Assembly: GCF_000308715.1 (NCBI RefSeq)
Contig: NZ_BAGH01000010.1
Coordinates: 1-64,000 of the forward strand
Length of the DNA: 64,000 nt
From: Nocardia tenerifensis NBRC 101015
GTDB lineage: Bacteria; Actinomycetota; Actinomycetes; Mycobacteriales; Mycobacteriaceae
Direction of reading: 5' to 3'
The translations under genes were made by a program, and so were the position numbers. Below, in pieces: positions 1-8,353 of this stretch; position 1 is the first letter of the stretch, and the number at the start of each line of letters is the position of its first letter. The notes below the pieces were generated by a model. The model worked only from the letters and a program-made list of their open reading frames with translations, ran no database searches and was not told the origin of the DNA.

Positions 1-2
1 GG

Positions 3-251
3 CAGTGCTGGGCCGAGGCGGGCGTGGGGCCGGAGAACAACCATGTCTTCTTCGGCGAGGGCAAGCTCGAGTCGCTGGCTCAGCCGGGGCGGACGATCAA
101 GACCTCGCTGACGGGTCTCGAGCCGGGCTCGAAGATCACCGCGCGCGGCGGCTGCGCCGACACCAGCCCGGCGGGTGGGTACGAGCTGAGTGAGACGGTC
201 ACCGTGAACGTCCCGTCCAACAAGCCCTCCACCGGCAGCTTCGGCGGCTGA
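3..251 (+). CDS. C-terminal end of a secreted hypothetical protein (partial)
   Basis: The reading frame enters from the left edge and stops at 251, so only about 82 C-terminal residues are visible. It is rich in Gly, Thr and Ser, has two cysteines (QCWAE near the edge and GGCADT) and ends in a Pro/Ser/Gly tail. This is the look of an exported beta-rich actinobacterial protein, but no family is recognised. A strong hairpin follows 21 nt after the stop. The start and any signal peptide lie outside the window. Confidence 0.6.
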   Translation, partial: QCWAEAGVGPENNHVFFGEGKLESLAQPGRTIKTSLTGLEPGSKITARGGCADTSPAGGYELSETVTVNVPSNKPSTGSFGG

Positions 252-272
252 GCCACACCACGGCCGAACCGA

Positions 273-305
273 GGGCCGCAGAGGTCACAGCGACCTCTGC
301 GGCCC
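273..305 (+). terminator. Strong hairpin after the first gene
   Basis: A perfect 14-bp inverted repeat (left arm 273-286, right arm 292-305) has a 5-nt loop ACAGC. It sits just after the stop at 251. There is no long T-run, as is common for terminators in high-GC actinobacteria. Confidence 0.7.
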
Positions 306-404
306 GCTTCGTAAAGTCGCCGAAGTGGCAGCGCCGCCCCTGCGTGTCGCGCGTGTTTGCCTGGCGCGACGCCGGGTAACCGGCCGTCGACTGGGAGGTG
401 CCAC

Positions 405-818
405 ATGACGCAAGCGCGGAGCGGGCCACCGGCGGAGACACGGTCGGTCGGCGAACTGGTGAACGACGCCACCGAGCAGATCAGCAGGCTGATTCGAGAC
501 GAACTCCAGCTGGCCAGGCTCGAGGTGCAGAAGAAAGGCAAGCTGATCGGCCGCGGCGCCGGACTCGCCGGGGCCGGGGCACTACTCGCGTTCTACGGCG
601 GCGCGGCGTTGATCGCCGCCGCGGTGTGCGCGTTGGCGATTCCGCTGCCCGCCTGGGCCGCCGCGCTGATCGTCGGCGGCGTCCTGCTGGTCGCCGGTGG
701 CGCGCTCGCCTTGCTGGGCAAGAAGGACGTCCAGGAGGCCGTCCCGCCGGTGCCGCAGGAGGCGGCCGAGGGCGTCAAGCGCGACATCGAAACCATCAAG
801 GACGGGAGACACCGATGA
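405..818 (+). CDS. Holin-X-like (phage holin superfamily III) membrane protein
   Basis: 137 residues. A polar N-terminus with a short helical segment (ISRLIRDELQLARLEV, about residues 25-40) is followed by two hydrophobic segments near residues 50-78 and 82-105 and a charged C-terminal tail. This is the layout of the actinobacterial Holin-X family (PF07332), usually chromosomal and not proven lytic. The start at 405 is chosen because GGGAGGTG lies 6-12 nt upstream; an earlier in-frame ATG at 357 has no comparable site. The stop overlaps the next start by 4 nt (ATGA), so it is the first gene of a three-gene operon. Confidence 0.8.
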   Translation: MTQARSGPPAETRSVGELVNDATEQISRLIRDELQLARLEVQKKGKLIGRGAGLAGAGALLAFYGGAALIAAAVCALAIPLPAWAAALIVGGVLLVAGGALALLGKKDVQEAVPPVPQEAAEGVKRDIETIKDGRHR

Positions 819-1414
819 GCGACGAGGGACGCCGCGCGACCGACAAGCCGATCCTCAGCGGACCGATCGAGGAGGAGTCCCTCCGCGCGGACCGCGACCT
901 GACGAGAGAGGAACTCGGGCAGACGGTTTCGGAGCTGACCGACAAACTGGACGTCAAGGGCCGCGCGCAGGACAAACTGCACGACACGGCCGAGGCGGCG
1001 AAGGAGAAGGTCACCGAAACCACCGAGGCCGCCGCGGAGAAACTCGGCAAGGCGCAGGCCGCCACGAGCCGTAAGGCGGCCGAGACCAAGGCCGCCGCGA
1101 GCAAGAAGGCCGCCGCCACCAAGCAGGCCGCGAACGAAAAGGCCGAGCAGGCAAAGGAATCCGCGAGCCACCTCGCCGCCGAGGCCAAGGAGTCCGCGAC
1201 CCAGGCCAAGCAGGCGGCCGACGAGAAGACCCAGCAGGCCAAGGCGCAGGCGCGCGAACTGGTCGACAAGGCCGAGGCGGCGGCTCCCGAGCCGGTCGTC
1301 GCGCGCGGTAGGCAGGCCGCGGACGTGGCGCGCAAGCAGCCCGCCGCCGTCGCCGGAGTCGCGGCGCTCGCCGCAGTCGTCGCCTGGTGGATCGTGCGGA
1401 GGCGGCGGTCGTGA
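815..1414 (+). CDS. DUF3618-type Ala/Lys-rich coiled-coil membrane-anchored protein
   Basis: 199 residues. The N-terminus carries the DUF3618-like stretch LRADRDLTREELGQTVSEL. A long, low-complexity Ala/Lys/Glu-rich helical region follows at about residues 45-160, with repeated KAAA/KQAA/KESA units resembling LEA or apolipoprotein-like helices. A single C-terminal membrane segment (AAVAGVAALAAVVAWWIV) ends in RRRRS. It is probably a tail-anchored envelope or stress protein. It is coupled to both neighbours by 4-nt overlaps. The function of this family is unknown. Confidence 0.8.
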   Translation: MSDEGRRATDKPILSGPIEEESLRADRDLTREELGQTVSELTDKLDVKGRAQDKLHDTAEAAKEKVTETTEAAAEKLGKAQAATSRKAAETKAAASKKAAATKQAANEKAEQAKESASHLAAEAKESATQAKQAADEKTQQAKAQARELVDKAEAAAPEPVVARGRQAADVARKQPAAVAGVAALAAVVAWWIVRRRRS

Positions 1415-1668
1415 AAACGCTCTACAAGCCGCTCGGCATGCTGGTCAGCGTGGTCGGCGGCCTCGCGGCCAACGCCGCGTTCACCCGGGTGTGGCGGACG
1501 GTCAGCGGGGAGGACAAGGCCCCGAGCGCCACGGCGCGGAACTACACCTGGACCGAGGTCTTGATCGCGGCCGCCCTGCAGGGAGCCATTTTCGGTCTGG
1601 TCAAAGCCGCTATCGATCGCGCGGGTGCGACCGGCTACAAGTCACTGACGGGCACCTGGCCGGAGTAA
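1411..1668 (+). CDS. DUF4235 membrane protein
   Basis: 85 residues from a GTG start overlapping the previous stop (GTGA). Two hydrophobic segments (about residues 8-24 and 52-67) flank a polar loop with RVWRTVSGED, matching the usual DUF4235 layout. DUF4235, DUF3618 and Holin-X proteins often sit together in actinobacteria, which supports all three calls. It converges with the nitric oxide synthase gene 12 nt downstream. Function unknown. Confidence 0.8.
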   Translation: MKTLYKPLGMLVSVVGGLAANAAFTRVWRTVSGEDKAPSATARNYTWTEVLIAAALQGAIFGLVKAAIDRAGATGYKSLTGTWPE

Positions 1669-1680
1669 TCGACGCCAGGC

Positions 1681-2811
1681 TTAATCGTTGAAATGCCGCC
1701 GCACGAAATTGGGCCGAATATCGAGATCCGGCGGGTCGTAGTACCGATGAAAAGTAGGCGTCAGCCCCGAGGAGATCGGCGGGTTGATCCAACTCCAGTC
1801 GGTGGGGCAGCTACGACCCGCTGTCTCTTCCCGTCTCACGTGATCGCAGAACTGCTTGGCCGCCGTGTGATGATCGACGATGTACACCCCGGCCTTGCGA
1901 AAGCTGTACAGCACAGCACGATTGAGCTCGACGAGCGCCGAGTCCCGCCATAAGGTCCGCTCGGACCGCGTGTCCAGGCACATCATCTCGGCGATCAGCG
2001 GCAGCATGTTGTAGCGCGTGGCGTCGCTGAGATTGCGCGCACCGATCTCCGCGCCCAGGTACCAACCGTTGAACGGCGCGAACGGATAGGTGACGCCACC
2101 GACCTCGAGATTCATATTGGCCACCACGGGCAGCGCGTGCCAGCGCAGGTCGAGACCGGCGAACCACTCGAACTCCGGATGCTCGAGCTCCACCTCGCGC
2201 ACCAGCTCCGGCGGAATGTCGAACCAGCGGATCGGCTCGTCCGGCGTGCTGACCAGCAATGGCAGCACGTCGAAAGGCGTTCCGGCGCCGCGCCATCCGA
2301 GCTTCCTCGCGAACTCGGTGAGCCGCACATTCGCCGCGTCGCCGGTGACCGTGCCGTCGCCGTTGCGGTAGCCGGCGTACCGGATGAGCTGCGGGCTGAC
2401 GACGCGGAACTCGCGCCCGTCGGGCCGGCGCGGCGGTCCGACGGTGATCATGGATTGGATGGCCCCGCCATTGGTCGCCATCCGCAGGTGCCGCCAGCAC
2501 ACCTCCGCCAGGTCGCGAGCGGACCGCACGTCCCGCGCGTCGAGCAGTTTCAAAGAGCGCCAATGCTTCCGGCCGACGCAGCGGGCGTGATTGCGCCATG
2601 CGAGCTTGGCCCCGATCAGGATCTCCTCGGCGGTCTGGGAGTAGCCGCCGGTCTGTTCGAGTTGTTCCAGCGCGGTGCGGCGGCGCTGGGAGGGCAGGTG
2701 TGCCAACTCCGGCAGGCGGAAGAACTCGTCGCACTCGCGTAGCCGACGTTTCAGGTCGGTGCGGAAAGGCTGTGTGTCAGGAGCGGTTTCGATCGGCGAT
2801 ACAGGATTCAC
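1681..2811 (-). CDS. nos: Bacterial nitric oxide synthase oxygenase
   Basis: 376 residues, the usual size of a reductase-less bacterial NOS oxygenase. It should make NO and citrulline from arginine using electrons borrowed from cellular flavodoxin/ferredoxin reductases. The heme-thiolate motif WRNHARCVGR is present with Cys78. The substrate-binding motif FNGWYLGAEIG contains the arginine-binding Glu255. SWINPPISSG and a C-terminal FHRYYDPPD match the distal pterin/heme face. There is no reductase domain and no partner gene beside it. In other bacteria NOS is linked to oxidative-stress protection or nitration of secondary metabolites; the context here does not say which. It is transcribed alone, convergent with DUF4235. 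Confidence 0.95.
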   Translation of the reverse strand: MNPVSPIETAPDTQPFRTDLKRRLRECDEFFRLPELAHLPSQRRRTALEQLEQTGGYSQTAEEILIGAKLAWRNHARCVGRKHWRSLKLLDARDVRSARDLAEVCWRHLRMATNGGAIQSMITVGPPRRPDGREFRVVSPQLIRYAGYRNGDGTVTGDAANVRLTEFARKLGWRGAGTPFDVLPLLVSTPDEPIRWFDIPPELVREVELEHPEFEWFAGLDLRWHALPVVANMNLEVGGVTYPFAPFNGWYLGAEIGARNLSDATRYNMLPLIAEMMCLDTRSERTLWRDSALVELNRAVLYSFRKAGVYIVDHHTAAKQFCDHVRREETAGRSCPTDWSWINPPISSGLTPTFHRYYDPPDLDIRPNFVRRHFND

Positions 2812-3463
2812 GATGTTCTCCGGTCGGGCATGGGCACTGCGGTGAAACAGACGAGTTCGAGCGGGAGAATGCGCGGGCGTTTACCGCGCCGGTGAACCGC
2901 GCACGGGAACATTCGGGGTGATGCCGCGAAATAGCCTGACGCCGAGGTGAACTCTCGCTGTGCCCGAAGTTTCCGGTGCCCGTACCAGCTCGACGATCCG
3001 CTTGCTGCACATGCGCGCAGCGGCCCGAACTCGATGCCGTCGGCGTGGATCCACGATCATGCGCGTCCTCGTTCATGCCCGGAAAGGCCAGACCAGTAGC
3101 CTACGGCGGGTGTGCTGACAGTGTGCCCGGATTTGCTGGATTCGTTTGTCGAGGTCTAACCGCGCCCAATGCCAGCCTGGTTCAGTCCCCTTGACTCCAG
3201 GTGCAATTCAGTTGTCGAGAATTTGCTGCAAGATCAGCGGACGTTATTGTCGGCACGCTCGACCCCCTCTCGTCGGCGGTCGGAGTGATCTCCGCTACAG
3301 GGTCCGCAGCGTCCGCTGCTCGTGGGCGGCCTTGCCGCGCGGGCGATCATCCAGGACGGGAGCAACCGCGCTGGTAGAGCTGTGTTCACTGATAAACGTG
3401 TCGCTGGTCACAATAATTGCGACCCGCTATGACAAAACGACCGAACTCGGCATATCTGGCAGG
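2812..3463 (+). other. 652-bp intergenic region between nos and the mycolyltransferase
   Basis: Open frames here are short, overlap on both strands and have no recognisable content, so no gene is called. It should contain the nos promoter (left side, minus strand) and the promoter of the rightward mycolyltransferase. The only clear structured element is the palindrome at 3406-3424. Confidence 0.5.
3406..3424. promoter_or_regulatory. 19-bp operator-like palindrome upstream of the mycolyltransferase
   Basis: GGTCACAAT-A-ATTGCGACC reads as two 9-nt half-sites around a central A, with 8 of 9 positions complementary. It is AT-rich at the centre in an otherwise GC-rich region. It lies 48 nt before the chosen start at 3473, where a repressor or activator site would be expected. 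The cognate regulator is not identifiable in the window. Confidence 0.5.
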
Positions 3464-3472
3464 ATGGTTCGC

Positions 3473-4543
3473 ATGCTGTCTCGGCGTCGGGTGCGGCGCT
3501 GGGTGTCCGGCGTCTTGGTCAGCGCGGCACTGGTTTCCGGTGCCGCGGCGTTCGGCGCCCCCCAGTTGTCCGCCGCCCCTTCGGATTCCCCCCAGCCAAG
3601 CACCGGCTCCGCCGACGGCCCAGCCCCGGCCGAGCCGACCACGCAGCGCCCGCCGCAGCCGGCGATCGATCGCATCGAGCCGATCAACGACCGGTGGCTG
3701 CGCGTCTTCGTCGACTCGCCCGCCATGAGCCGCGCCGTCGAGGTGCAGGTGCTGCTGCCGCGCGACACGTCCGAGCCGCGGCCGACCGTCTACATGCTCG
3801 ACGGGCGCAGCGCGGCCCCCGCCAGCAACAACTGGACCGAACAGGCCCACGCGGACCGCTTCTTCGAGGACAAGAACGTCAATGTCGTGCTCACCGTCGG
3901 CGGCCCGGCCAGCTTCTACACCGACTGGCAGAAGCCCGATCCGGTGCTGGGCACGAACAAGTGGGAGACGTTCCTGACTCAGGAGCTGCCGCCGCTGATC
4001 GACGCGAAGTTCAACGGCAACGGGCGCAACGCGGTCATGGGTGTCTCGATGGGCGCGGAGGCCGCGATGATGCTGTCCGTGCGGCATCCCCAGCTGTACA
4101 CGGCGATCGCGGCGCACAGCGGCTGCTTCTCCATGGGCACCGACCTCGGCCAGGCGCAGGCCAGAGCCGTCATCGCGTCTTATCAGGGCGAGCCGGACAA
4201 TATGTTCGGCGAGCAGGATGATCCCGCCTGGCTCGACCATGACGTCACGCTGCACGCGGAAGCCTTGCGCGGCAAGACGATCTACCTCTCCGTCGGTAGC
4301 GGACTGCCCGGCATCCACGACGTGCCCGGCGAACCGGGCGTCGACGTGGCCACCACCATCAGCTTCGGCGGGCCGCTCGAGGCCGCCACCAACGCCTGCA
4401 CCATCCGCCTGGCCGACCGGCTCCGCGTGCTCGGCATCCCGGCGACCGCCCACTTCCGGCCGACCGGCACCCACTCGTGGCCGTACTGGGCCGACGAGCT
4501 GGTCCGGTCGTGGCCGGTGATAGCGGGCGCCCTCGGTGTCTAG
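3473..4543 (+). CDS. Antigen 85-type mycolyltransferase / esterase, secreted
   Basis: 356 residues. A basic N-terminus and hydrophobic stretch (VSGVLVSAALVSGAAAF) form a signal peptide, followed by a Pro/Ser-rich linker to about residue 65. The alpha/beta-hydrolase domain has LDGRSAAPASNNW (as in the antigen 85 oxyanion region), the nucleophile elbow GVSMGAE (Ser192) and the C-terminal GTHSWPYW with His334, the family's catalytic His motif. These enzymes transfer mycolic acids to trehalose or arabinogalactan outside the cell. ATG 3473 is preferred because AGGATGG lies just upstream; ATG 3464 is an alternative adding three residues. It converges with the aminotransferase gene, overlapping by 4 nt. 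Confidence 0.88.
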   Translation: MLSRRRVRRWVSGVLVSAALVSGAAAFGAPQLSAAPSDSPQPSTGSADGPAPAEPTTQRPPQPAIDRIEPINDRWLRVFVDSPAMSRAVEVQVLLPRDTSEPRPTVYMLDGRSAAPASNNWTEQAHADRFFEDKNVNVVLTVGGPASFYTDWQKPDPVLGTNKWETFLTQELPPLIDAKFNGNGRNAVMGVSMGAEAAMMLSVRHPQLYTAIAAHSGCFSMGTDLGQAQARAVIASYQGEPDNMFGEQDDPAWLDHDVTLHAEALRGKTIYLSVGSGLPGIHDVPGEPGVDVATTISFGGPLEAATNACTIRLADRLRVLGIPATAHFRPTGTHSWPYWADELVRSWPVIAGALGV

Positions 4544-5619
4544 ATCGAGAAGCGTTCGAGCACCGCGGGATCGGTGGCGAAGGTTAGGAACAGGTCGTTC
4601 TCGTGCGGATCGCCCGTGGTGACGCGCACCCCGTCGGTGCCGTACGGGCGCACCAGCACACCGGCCTCGGCACTCGCCTCGCCGAACTCGGCGCTGCGCT
4701 CGCCCAGCGGCAGCCAGACGAAGTTCGTCTCGCTCGGCGGCACCTCGTAGCCCGCCGAGAGCAGGGCCTCGCGCACCCGGTCCCGTTCGCGCACGAGAGT
4801 GTGTGTGCGATCGAGCAATTCGTGCCGCGCCTCCAGCGAGGCGATCGCCGCGGCCTGCGCCACCCGGTTCACGCTGAACGGGATGTGCACCTTCATCAGC
4901 GCGGTGATCACCGCCGGATCGCCCACCGCGTACCCGACGCGCAGTCCGGCCAGCCCGTAGGCCTTCGAGAACGTGCGCAGCACAACAACATTGGGCCGGG
5001 TCCGGCCGAGCTCGACGCCGTTCGGGTAGTTCTCCTCGGCCAGGCGCATGTACTCGAAGTACGCCTCGTCCAGCACGATGAGCACCCGGTCGGGCACCGA
5101 GTCCAGGAAGCGGATCAGCTCGGCCTTGCCGACCGCGGTGCCGGTCGGGTTGTTCGGGTTGCAGACGAAGATCAGCTTCGTTCGCTCGGTGACCGCCGCG
5201 GCCAGCGCGTCCAGGTCGTGTACGTGGTCCGGGGTGAGCGGCACCTCGACGGCGGTCGCGTTGCCCACCTTGGCGACGATCGGATAGGCCTCGAACGAGC
5301 GCCACGCGAACAGCACCTCGTCGGTGGGTGTGTCGCAGGTGATCTGCACCAGCTCCTGGCACAGCGCGACGCTGCCGCAGCCGATCGCGACGTTCGCCTG
5401 CGTGACGCCTAGGAAATCGGCCAGCGCGTCGCGCAATTCGAGGGCCTGATTGTCCGGGTACCGGTTGGCCAGCTCGGCCGCCTCGGCGATGGCCTTGGCC
5501 GCGGTGGGCAGCGGACCGAAGGTGGTCTCGTTGCTGGCGAGCTTGACCGCATGGGGGTTGTTGCGGCCGGGGACATACGCCGGAATCGAGTCGAGGTCCG
5601 GCCGGGTTGACGCAGTCAC
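4540..5619 (-). CDS. pat: Aromatic amino acid / histidinol-phosphate aminotransferase
   Basis: 359 residues from a GTG start; an in-frame ATG at 5652 is possible but gives an unusual extension. It is a fold-type I PLP enzyme with NPNNPTG, LDEAYFEY and the PLP-lysine motif TFSKAYGLAGLRVGY (Lys219). It carries the Pat/HisC signature of the actinobacterial phenylalanine/aromatic transaminase, which exchanges 2-oxoglutarate/glutamate with aromatic 2-oxo acids. No his genes are adjacent, which favours the aromatic (Pat) role over HisC. It is divergent from the dienelactone-hydrolase-like gene. Confidence 0.85.
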   Translation of the reverse strand: MTASTRPDLDSIPAYVPGRNNPHAVKLASNETTFGPLPTAAKAIAEAAELANRYPDNQALELRDALADFLGVTQANVAIGCGSVALCQELVQITCDTPTDEVLFAWRSFEAYPIVAKVGNATAVEVPLTPDHVHDLDALAAAVTERTKLIFVCNPNNPTGTAVGKAELIRFLDSVPDRVLIVLDEAYFEYMRLAEENYPNGVELGRTRPNVVVLRTFSKAYGLAGLRVGYAVGDPAVITALMKVHIPFSVNRVAQAAAIASLEARHELLDRTHTLVRERDRVREALLSAGYEVPPSETNFVWLPLGERSAEFGEASAEAGVLVRPYGTDGVRVTTGDPHENDLFLTFATDPAVLERFSI

Positions 5620-5737
5620 ACAACCAACCTTAGGTCCCTTCGCGCAAAGCATGCCCCGCGTACCGAAAATTCTGTGGTCGATACACGCTCAGCAGCAATT
5701 TCTACCGAAGATCACGAAGTCGCCCTACCCTGGTTTC

Positions 5738-6463
5738 ATGTCGGGCACCTACAACGACCTCGCCCCCCTGCGCCGCGACGACCCGTCGCCCGAACCGGAC
5801 ACCGCATCGAAACGCCGGGCCGCCGATGCCCAGGTGCCCATCATCGTGGTCGAACCCGAGGGCAATGCCCGCGGCGGGATCGTGATGCTGCACGAATCCC
5901 GCGAGTTCACCGGCGCGCTGCTCGCCCTGATGAGCGCCCTGGCCTCCGAGGGCTGGACGGTGGTCGCGCCCAACCTGTTCCACCGGGCCGGCCACGAGCC
6001 GGTCGGGGAGGTGTTCGGCGACGAGCTCTTCGACGACTTCGACGCCTGCTTCGACTGGCTGACCCGGCACGGCGTGTTCCCCGACACCATCGGGGTCCTC
6101 GGCTTCGACTCCGCGGGCACCGCGGCGTTCCTGGTCGCCACCAATCGCCCGGTCGGCGCCGCCGTCAGCGTCGCCGCGCCCGGCATCGTCGAACCGCTCA
6201 CCGACCAGGCCGACGCGCTCGTCCGGGTCGCCCCGCACCTGCAGGCGCCCTGGCTCGGCCTGTTCGGCACCGACGACCCCGCCACCCCGCCCGCTGAGGT
6301 CGAGCGACTACGCGACGCGACCGGCCGGGCCGCCGTGGCCAGCCTCGTCGTCAGCTACCCCGGCCTGCGGCACCGCGCCGACCATCCGGCCCCCGAGGAC
6401 GACTTCGGCCTGATCGACTCACAGACCCGGATCTTCGACTGGTTCGACAGCAACTTACGCTGA
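5738..6463 (+). CDS. Dienelactone hydrolase-like alpha/beta-hydrolase
   Basis: 241 residues, the length of dienelactone hydrolases. HESREFTG aligns with the family's HE..G strand end and GLRHRADHP with the region of the catalytic His. The nucleophile elbow, GFCMGG in classic DLH, reads GFDSAG here, so the usual Cys is replaced and the Ser falls one position later. The call rests on overall layout; activity is uncertain. ATG 5738 is chosen because the upstream part of the open frame overlaps the divergent pat gene and reads as a shadow. Confidence 0.72.
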   Translation: MSGTYNDLAPLRRDDPSPEPDTASKRRAADAQVPIIVVEPEGNARGGIVMLHESREFTGALLALMSALASEGWTVVAPNLFHRAGHEPVGEVFGDELFDDFDACFDWLTRHGVFPDTIGVLGFDSAGTAAFLVATNRPVGAAVSVAAPGIVEPLTDQADALVRVAPHLQAPWLGLFGTDDPATPPAEVERLRDATGRAAVASLVVSYPGLRHRADHPAPEDDFGLIDSQTRIFDWFDSNLR

Positions 6464-6554
6464 TAACCAGCCGTTTTGCGATCTGGACAACGGCTACTGT
6501 AATCTTCATGCTCGGCGGTTCGAAAGGACCGGTGCCCTCGAAGAGAAGGCTCCA

Positions 6555-6644
6555 GGAGGCGTGCCAGAGCGGCCGAATGGGACTCACTGCTAATGAGTTG
6601 TCCCTTCACGGGGACCGGAGGTTCAAATCCTCTCGCCTCCGCCA
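6555..6644 (+). tRNA. tRNA-Ser (anticodon GCT)
   Basis: The acceptor stem GGAGGCG (6555-6561) pairs with CGCCTCC (6634-6640), followed by discriminator G and an encoded CCA (6642-6644). The anticodon arm ACTCA/TGAGT encloses loop CTGCTAA with GCT at 6589-6591. A long variable arm typical of class II tRNA and a TTCAAAT T-loop are present. It decodes AGC/AGU. Confidence 0.97.
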
Positions 6645-6679
6645 CACCCGGGTAACCGGGTACACAACTGAATACCCAC

Positions 6680-6752
6680 GCGGCTGTAGCTCAACGGATA
6701 GAGCATCTGACTACGGATCAGAAGGTTAGGGGTTCGAATCCCTTCAGCCGCA
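6680..6752 (+). tRNA. tRNA-Arg (anticodon ACG)
   Basis: The acceptor GCGGCTG (6680-6686) pairs with CAGCCGC (6745-6751), with discriminator A and no encoded CCA. Anticodon stem TCTGA/TCAGA holds loop CTACGGA with ACG at 6713-6715. It is 36 nt after tRNA-Ser and likely co-transcribed. A34 of this tRNA is the substrate of the TadA deaminase encoded at 24341. Confidence 0.97.
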
Positions 6753-6759
6753 CAATATG

Positions 6760-6786
6760 AAGGCCCCGGCGGTTCGCCGGGGCCTT
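6760..6786 (+). terminator. Rho-independent-like terminator after the tRNA pair
   Basis: Perfect 11-bp stem (6760-6770 with 6776-6786) and a 5-nt loop GGTTC, followed by CGTTATTTTT. It closes the tRNA-Ser/tRNA-Arg transcript. Confidence 0.9.
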
Positions 6787-6902
6787 CGTTATTTTTCGAT
6801 GTTTCCGCAGTTCTCGTGACCGCCTATGTGCTTCCGGACCGTGAGCGTCGACACTCATCCGCAGCCTGTGAGTTGTTGCGGCGCATTGCTCTTGGACGGT
6901 CC

Positions 6903-7853
6903 TTACCCTGCGGTGGTTCTGAACGCACGCCGATAGGCACCGGGGGTCGTGCCGAGGGCGCGGAGGAAGCGGCGGCGGAGGTTGGTGGCGGAGGAGAGGC
7001 CGGCTCGGCGGGCGATGGATTCTACGGGGAGGTCGGAGGTTTCCAGGAGTTCTCGGGCCAGGGCGATGCGTTGGGCGAGTAGCCATTGGCCGGGGCCGAT
7101 GCCGAGTTGGTCGGTGAAGCGGCGGGCGAGGGTGCGGGGGGAGACGGCGGCTTGGGTGGCGAGGTCGTCTACGGTGAGGGGCTCGTCGAGACGGGAGGTA
7201 GCCCACTCGAGCAGTGGGGCCAGGGAGCCGTCGATTTGGGTGGGGTGCGCGGGCGCGGCGTATTGCAACTGCCCGCCCTCGCGGTGCGGGGGCATGACCA
7301 TGCTGCGCGCGACCTGTGCGGCGTAGCCGGCCCCGTGATCCGTGCGTACCAGGTGCAGGCACAGGTCGATGCCGGCGCCCGCACCCGCGCTGGTGGCGAC
7401 GTCGCCGTGGTCGACGTAGAGCACGTCGCGGTCGACGGAGACGGCGGGAAAGCGTTCGGCCAGCTCGTCCGCCCGAGCCCAGTGGGTGGTCGCCCGCCGC
7501 CCGTCCAGCACCCCGGCGTGTGCCAGCGCGAAGACGCCGGAGCAGATGCTGACGAGGCGTGCGCCGCGGGAGTGCGCGCTCCGCAGGGCTTCGATGACAG
7601 CCGACGTCGGAGGCTCGTCGGTGGGCAGCCAACCGGGGACGATCACGGTGTCGGCGCGTTCGAGGGCGTCGAGACCTTCGGTCACGAGCATGGTGTATCC
7701 GGCGGTCGTCTCGACGTATCCGGGATGCTCCGCGCACACGCCGAACCGGTACCGCGTCGGCAGTCCGCTGCGCTCGATCCCGAACACCTCTGCCGCGCAA
7801 CTGAGTTCGAAGGGCGACTGAGGTTCGTGGACAAGGGCGACAACGCGGTGCAT
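6903..7853 (-). CDS. GlxA/FtrA-type AraC regulator with DJ-1/PfpI domain
   Basis: 316 residues. The N-terminal half is a DJ-1/PfpI (class I glutamine-amidotransferase-like) domain with the SICSGVFALAHAG nucleophile-elbow region. The C-terminal about 100 residues are an AraC double helix-turn-helix (VDDLATQAAVSPRTLARRF and VESIARRAGLSSATNLRRRF). ATG 7853 (MHRVVALVHE) is chosen over a longer frame reaching 7901 because it begins directly at the first beta strand. It is divergent from a cupin gene 71 nt away, the most likely target besides its own promoter. Confidence 0.9.
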   Translation of the reverse strand: MHRVVALVHEPQSPFELSCAAEVFGIERSGLPTRYRFGVCAEHPGYVETTAGYTMLVTEGLDALERADTVIVPGWLPTDEPPTSAVIEALRSAHSRGARLVSICSGVFALAHAGVLDGRRATTHWARADELAERFPAVSVDRDVLYVDHGDVATSAGAGAGIDLCLHLVRTDHGAGYAAQVARSMVMPPHREGGQLQYAAPAHPTQIDGSLAPLLEWATSRLDEPLTVDDLATQAAVSPRTLARRFTDQLGIGPGQWLLAQRIALARELLETSDLPVESIARRAGLSSATNLRRRFLRALGTTPGAYRRAFRTTAG

Positions 7854-7924
7854 GGCAGAAAAGTACCCCGAGATGTCATCTCTGACACTCGGCCGGGGCA
7901 TCCGTGCCGAGAGAGGCTGGCTGC

Positions 7925-8257
7925 ATGACGACAGACCTGAACATGACGGGATACGAGTGGTCCGCCGCGCAGGACGTCACGCCGCGCGAACTGTTCCCCG
8001 GCATTCGCTCGCGCACACTGTGGCAGGGCGAGGCCGGCGCGAAGGCGTTCCTGCTGGAGCTGGACCCCGGCAGCCAATGGCAGGGCATCGACGTGCACGA
8101 ACCGGGTCCGGAGGAGGTCTTCGTGGTCTCCGGCGTGTTCAACGACGGCGTCCGGGACTATCCCGCGGGCTCCTTCATCCACGCCCCCGCGGGCTCCTCG
8201 CACATCCCGCAGACGACGACCGGCTGCACGCTGTTCGTCTTCTACCCGGAGGGTTAG
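7925..8257 (+). CDS. ChrR-like cupin-domain protein
   Basis: 110 residues forming a single small beta-barrel. The metal-site pattern is incomplete: DVHEPGPEEVFVVSG gives a His and two Glu, and HAPAGSSHIPQ gives the second-motif His. It resembles the cupin half of ChrR-type anti-sigma factors and small stress cupins, but there is no anti-sigma zinc domain and no sigma factor next door. Regulation by the divergent AraC/DJ-1 regulator is inferred from position. Confidence 0.75.
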   Translation: MTTDLNMTGYEWSAAQDVTPRELFPGIRSRTLWQGEAGAKAFLLELDPGSQWQGIDVHEPGPEEVFVVSGVFNDGVRDYPAGSFIHAPAGSSHIPQTTTGCTLFVFYPEG

Positions 8258-8353
8258 GCGCGGCTGCCGCCAGAACTGGGGTCGGCGAAGGCGCTCCTTC
8301 GACGCGGTGCGGTCGATACATTGCACCGAAGGCCCCAACGAACGGAGATCGGC

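Noticed and set aside
405..818. Holin-like protein as a sign of a prophage
   Set aside because: No phage structural, lysis or integration genes are nearby, and Holin-X proteins are common chromosomal genes in actinobacteria.
2777..3194. Short frames on both strands in the nos-mycolyltransferase gap
   Set aside because: No ribosome site, no domain, and biased composition; treated as intergenic.
6555..6752. tRNA pair as an attachment site for an integrated element
   Set aside because: No integrase, no direct repeat of a tRNA 3' end and ordinary genes on both sides.
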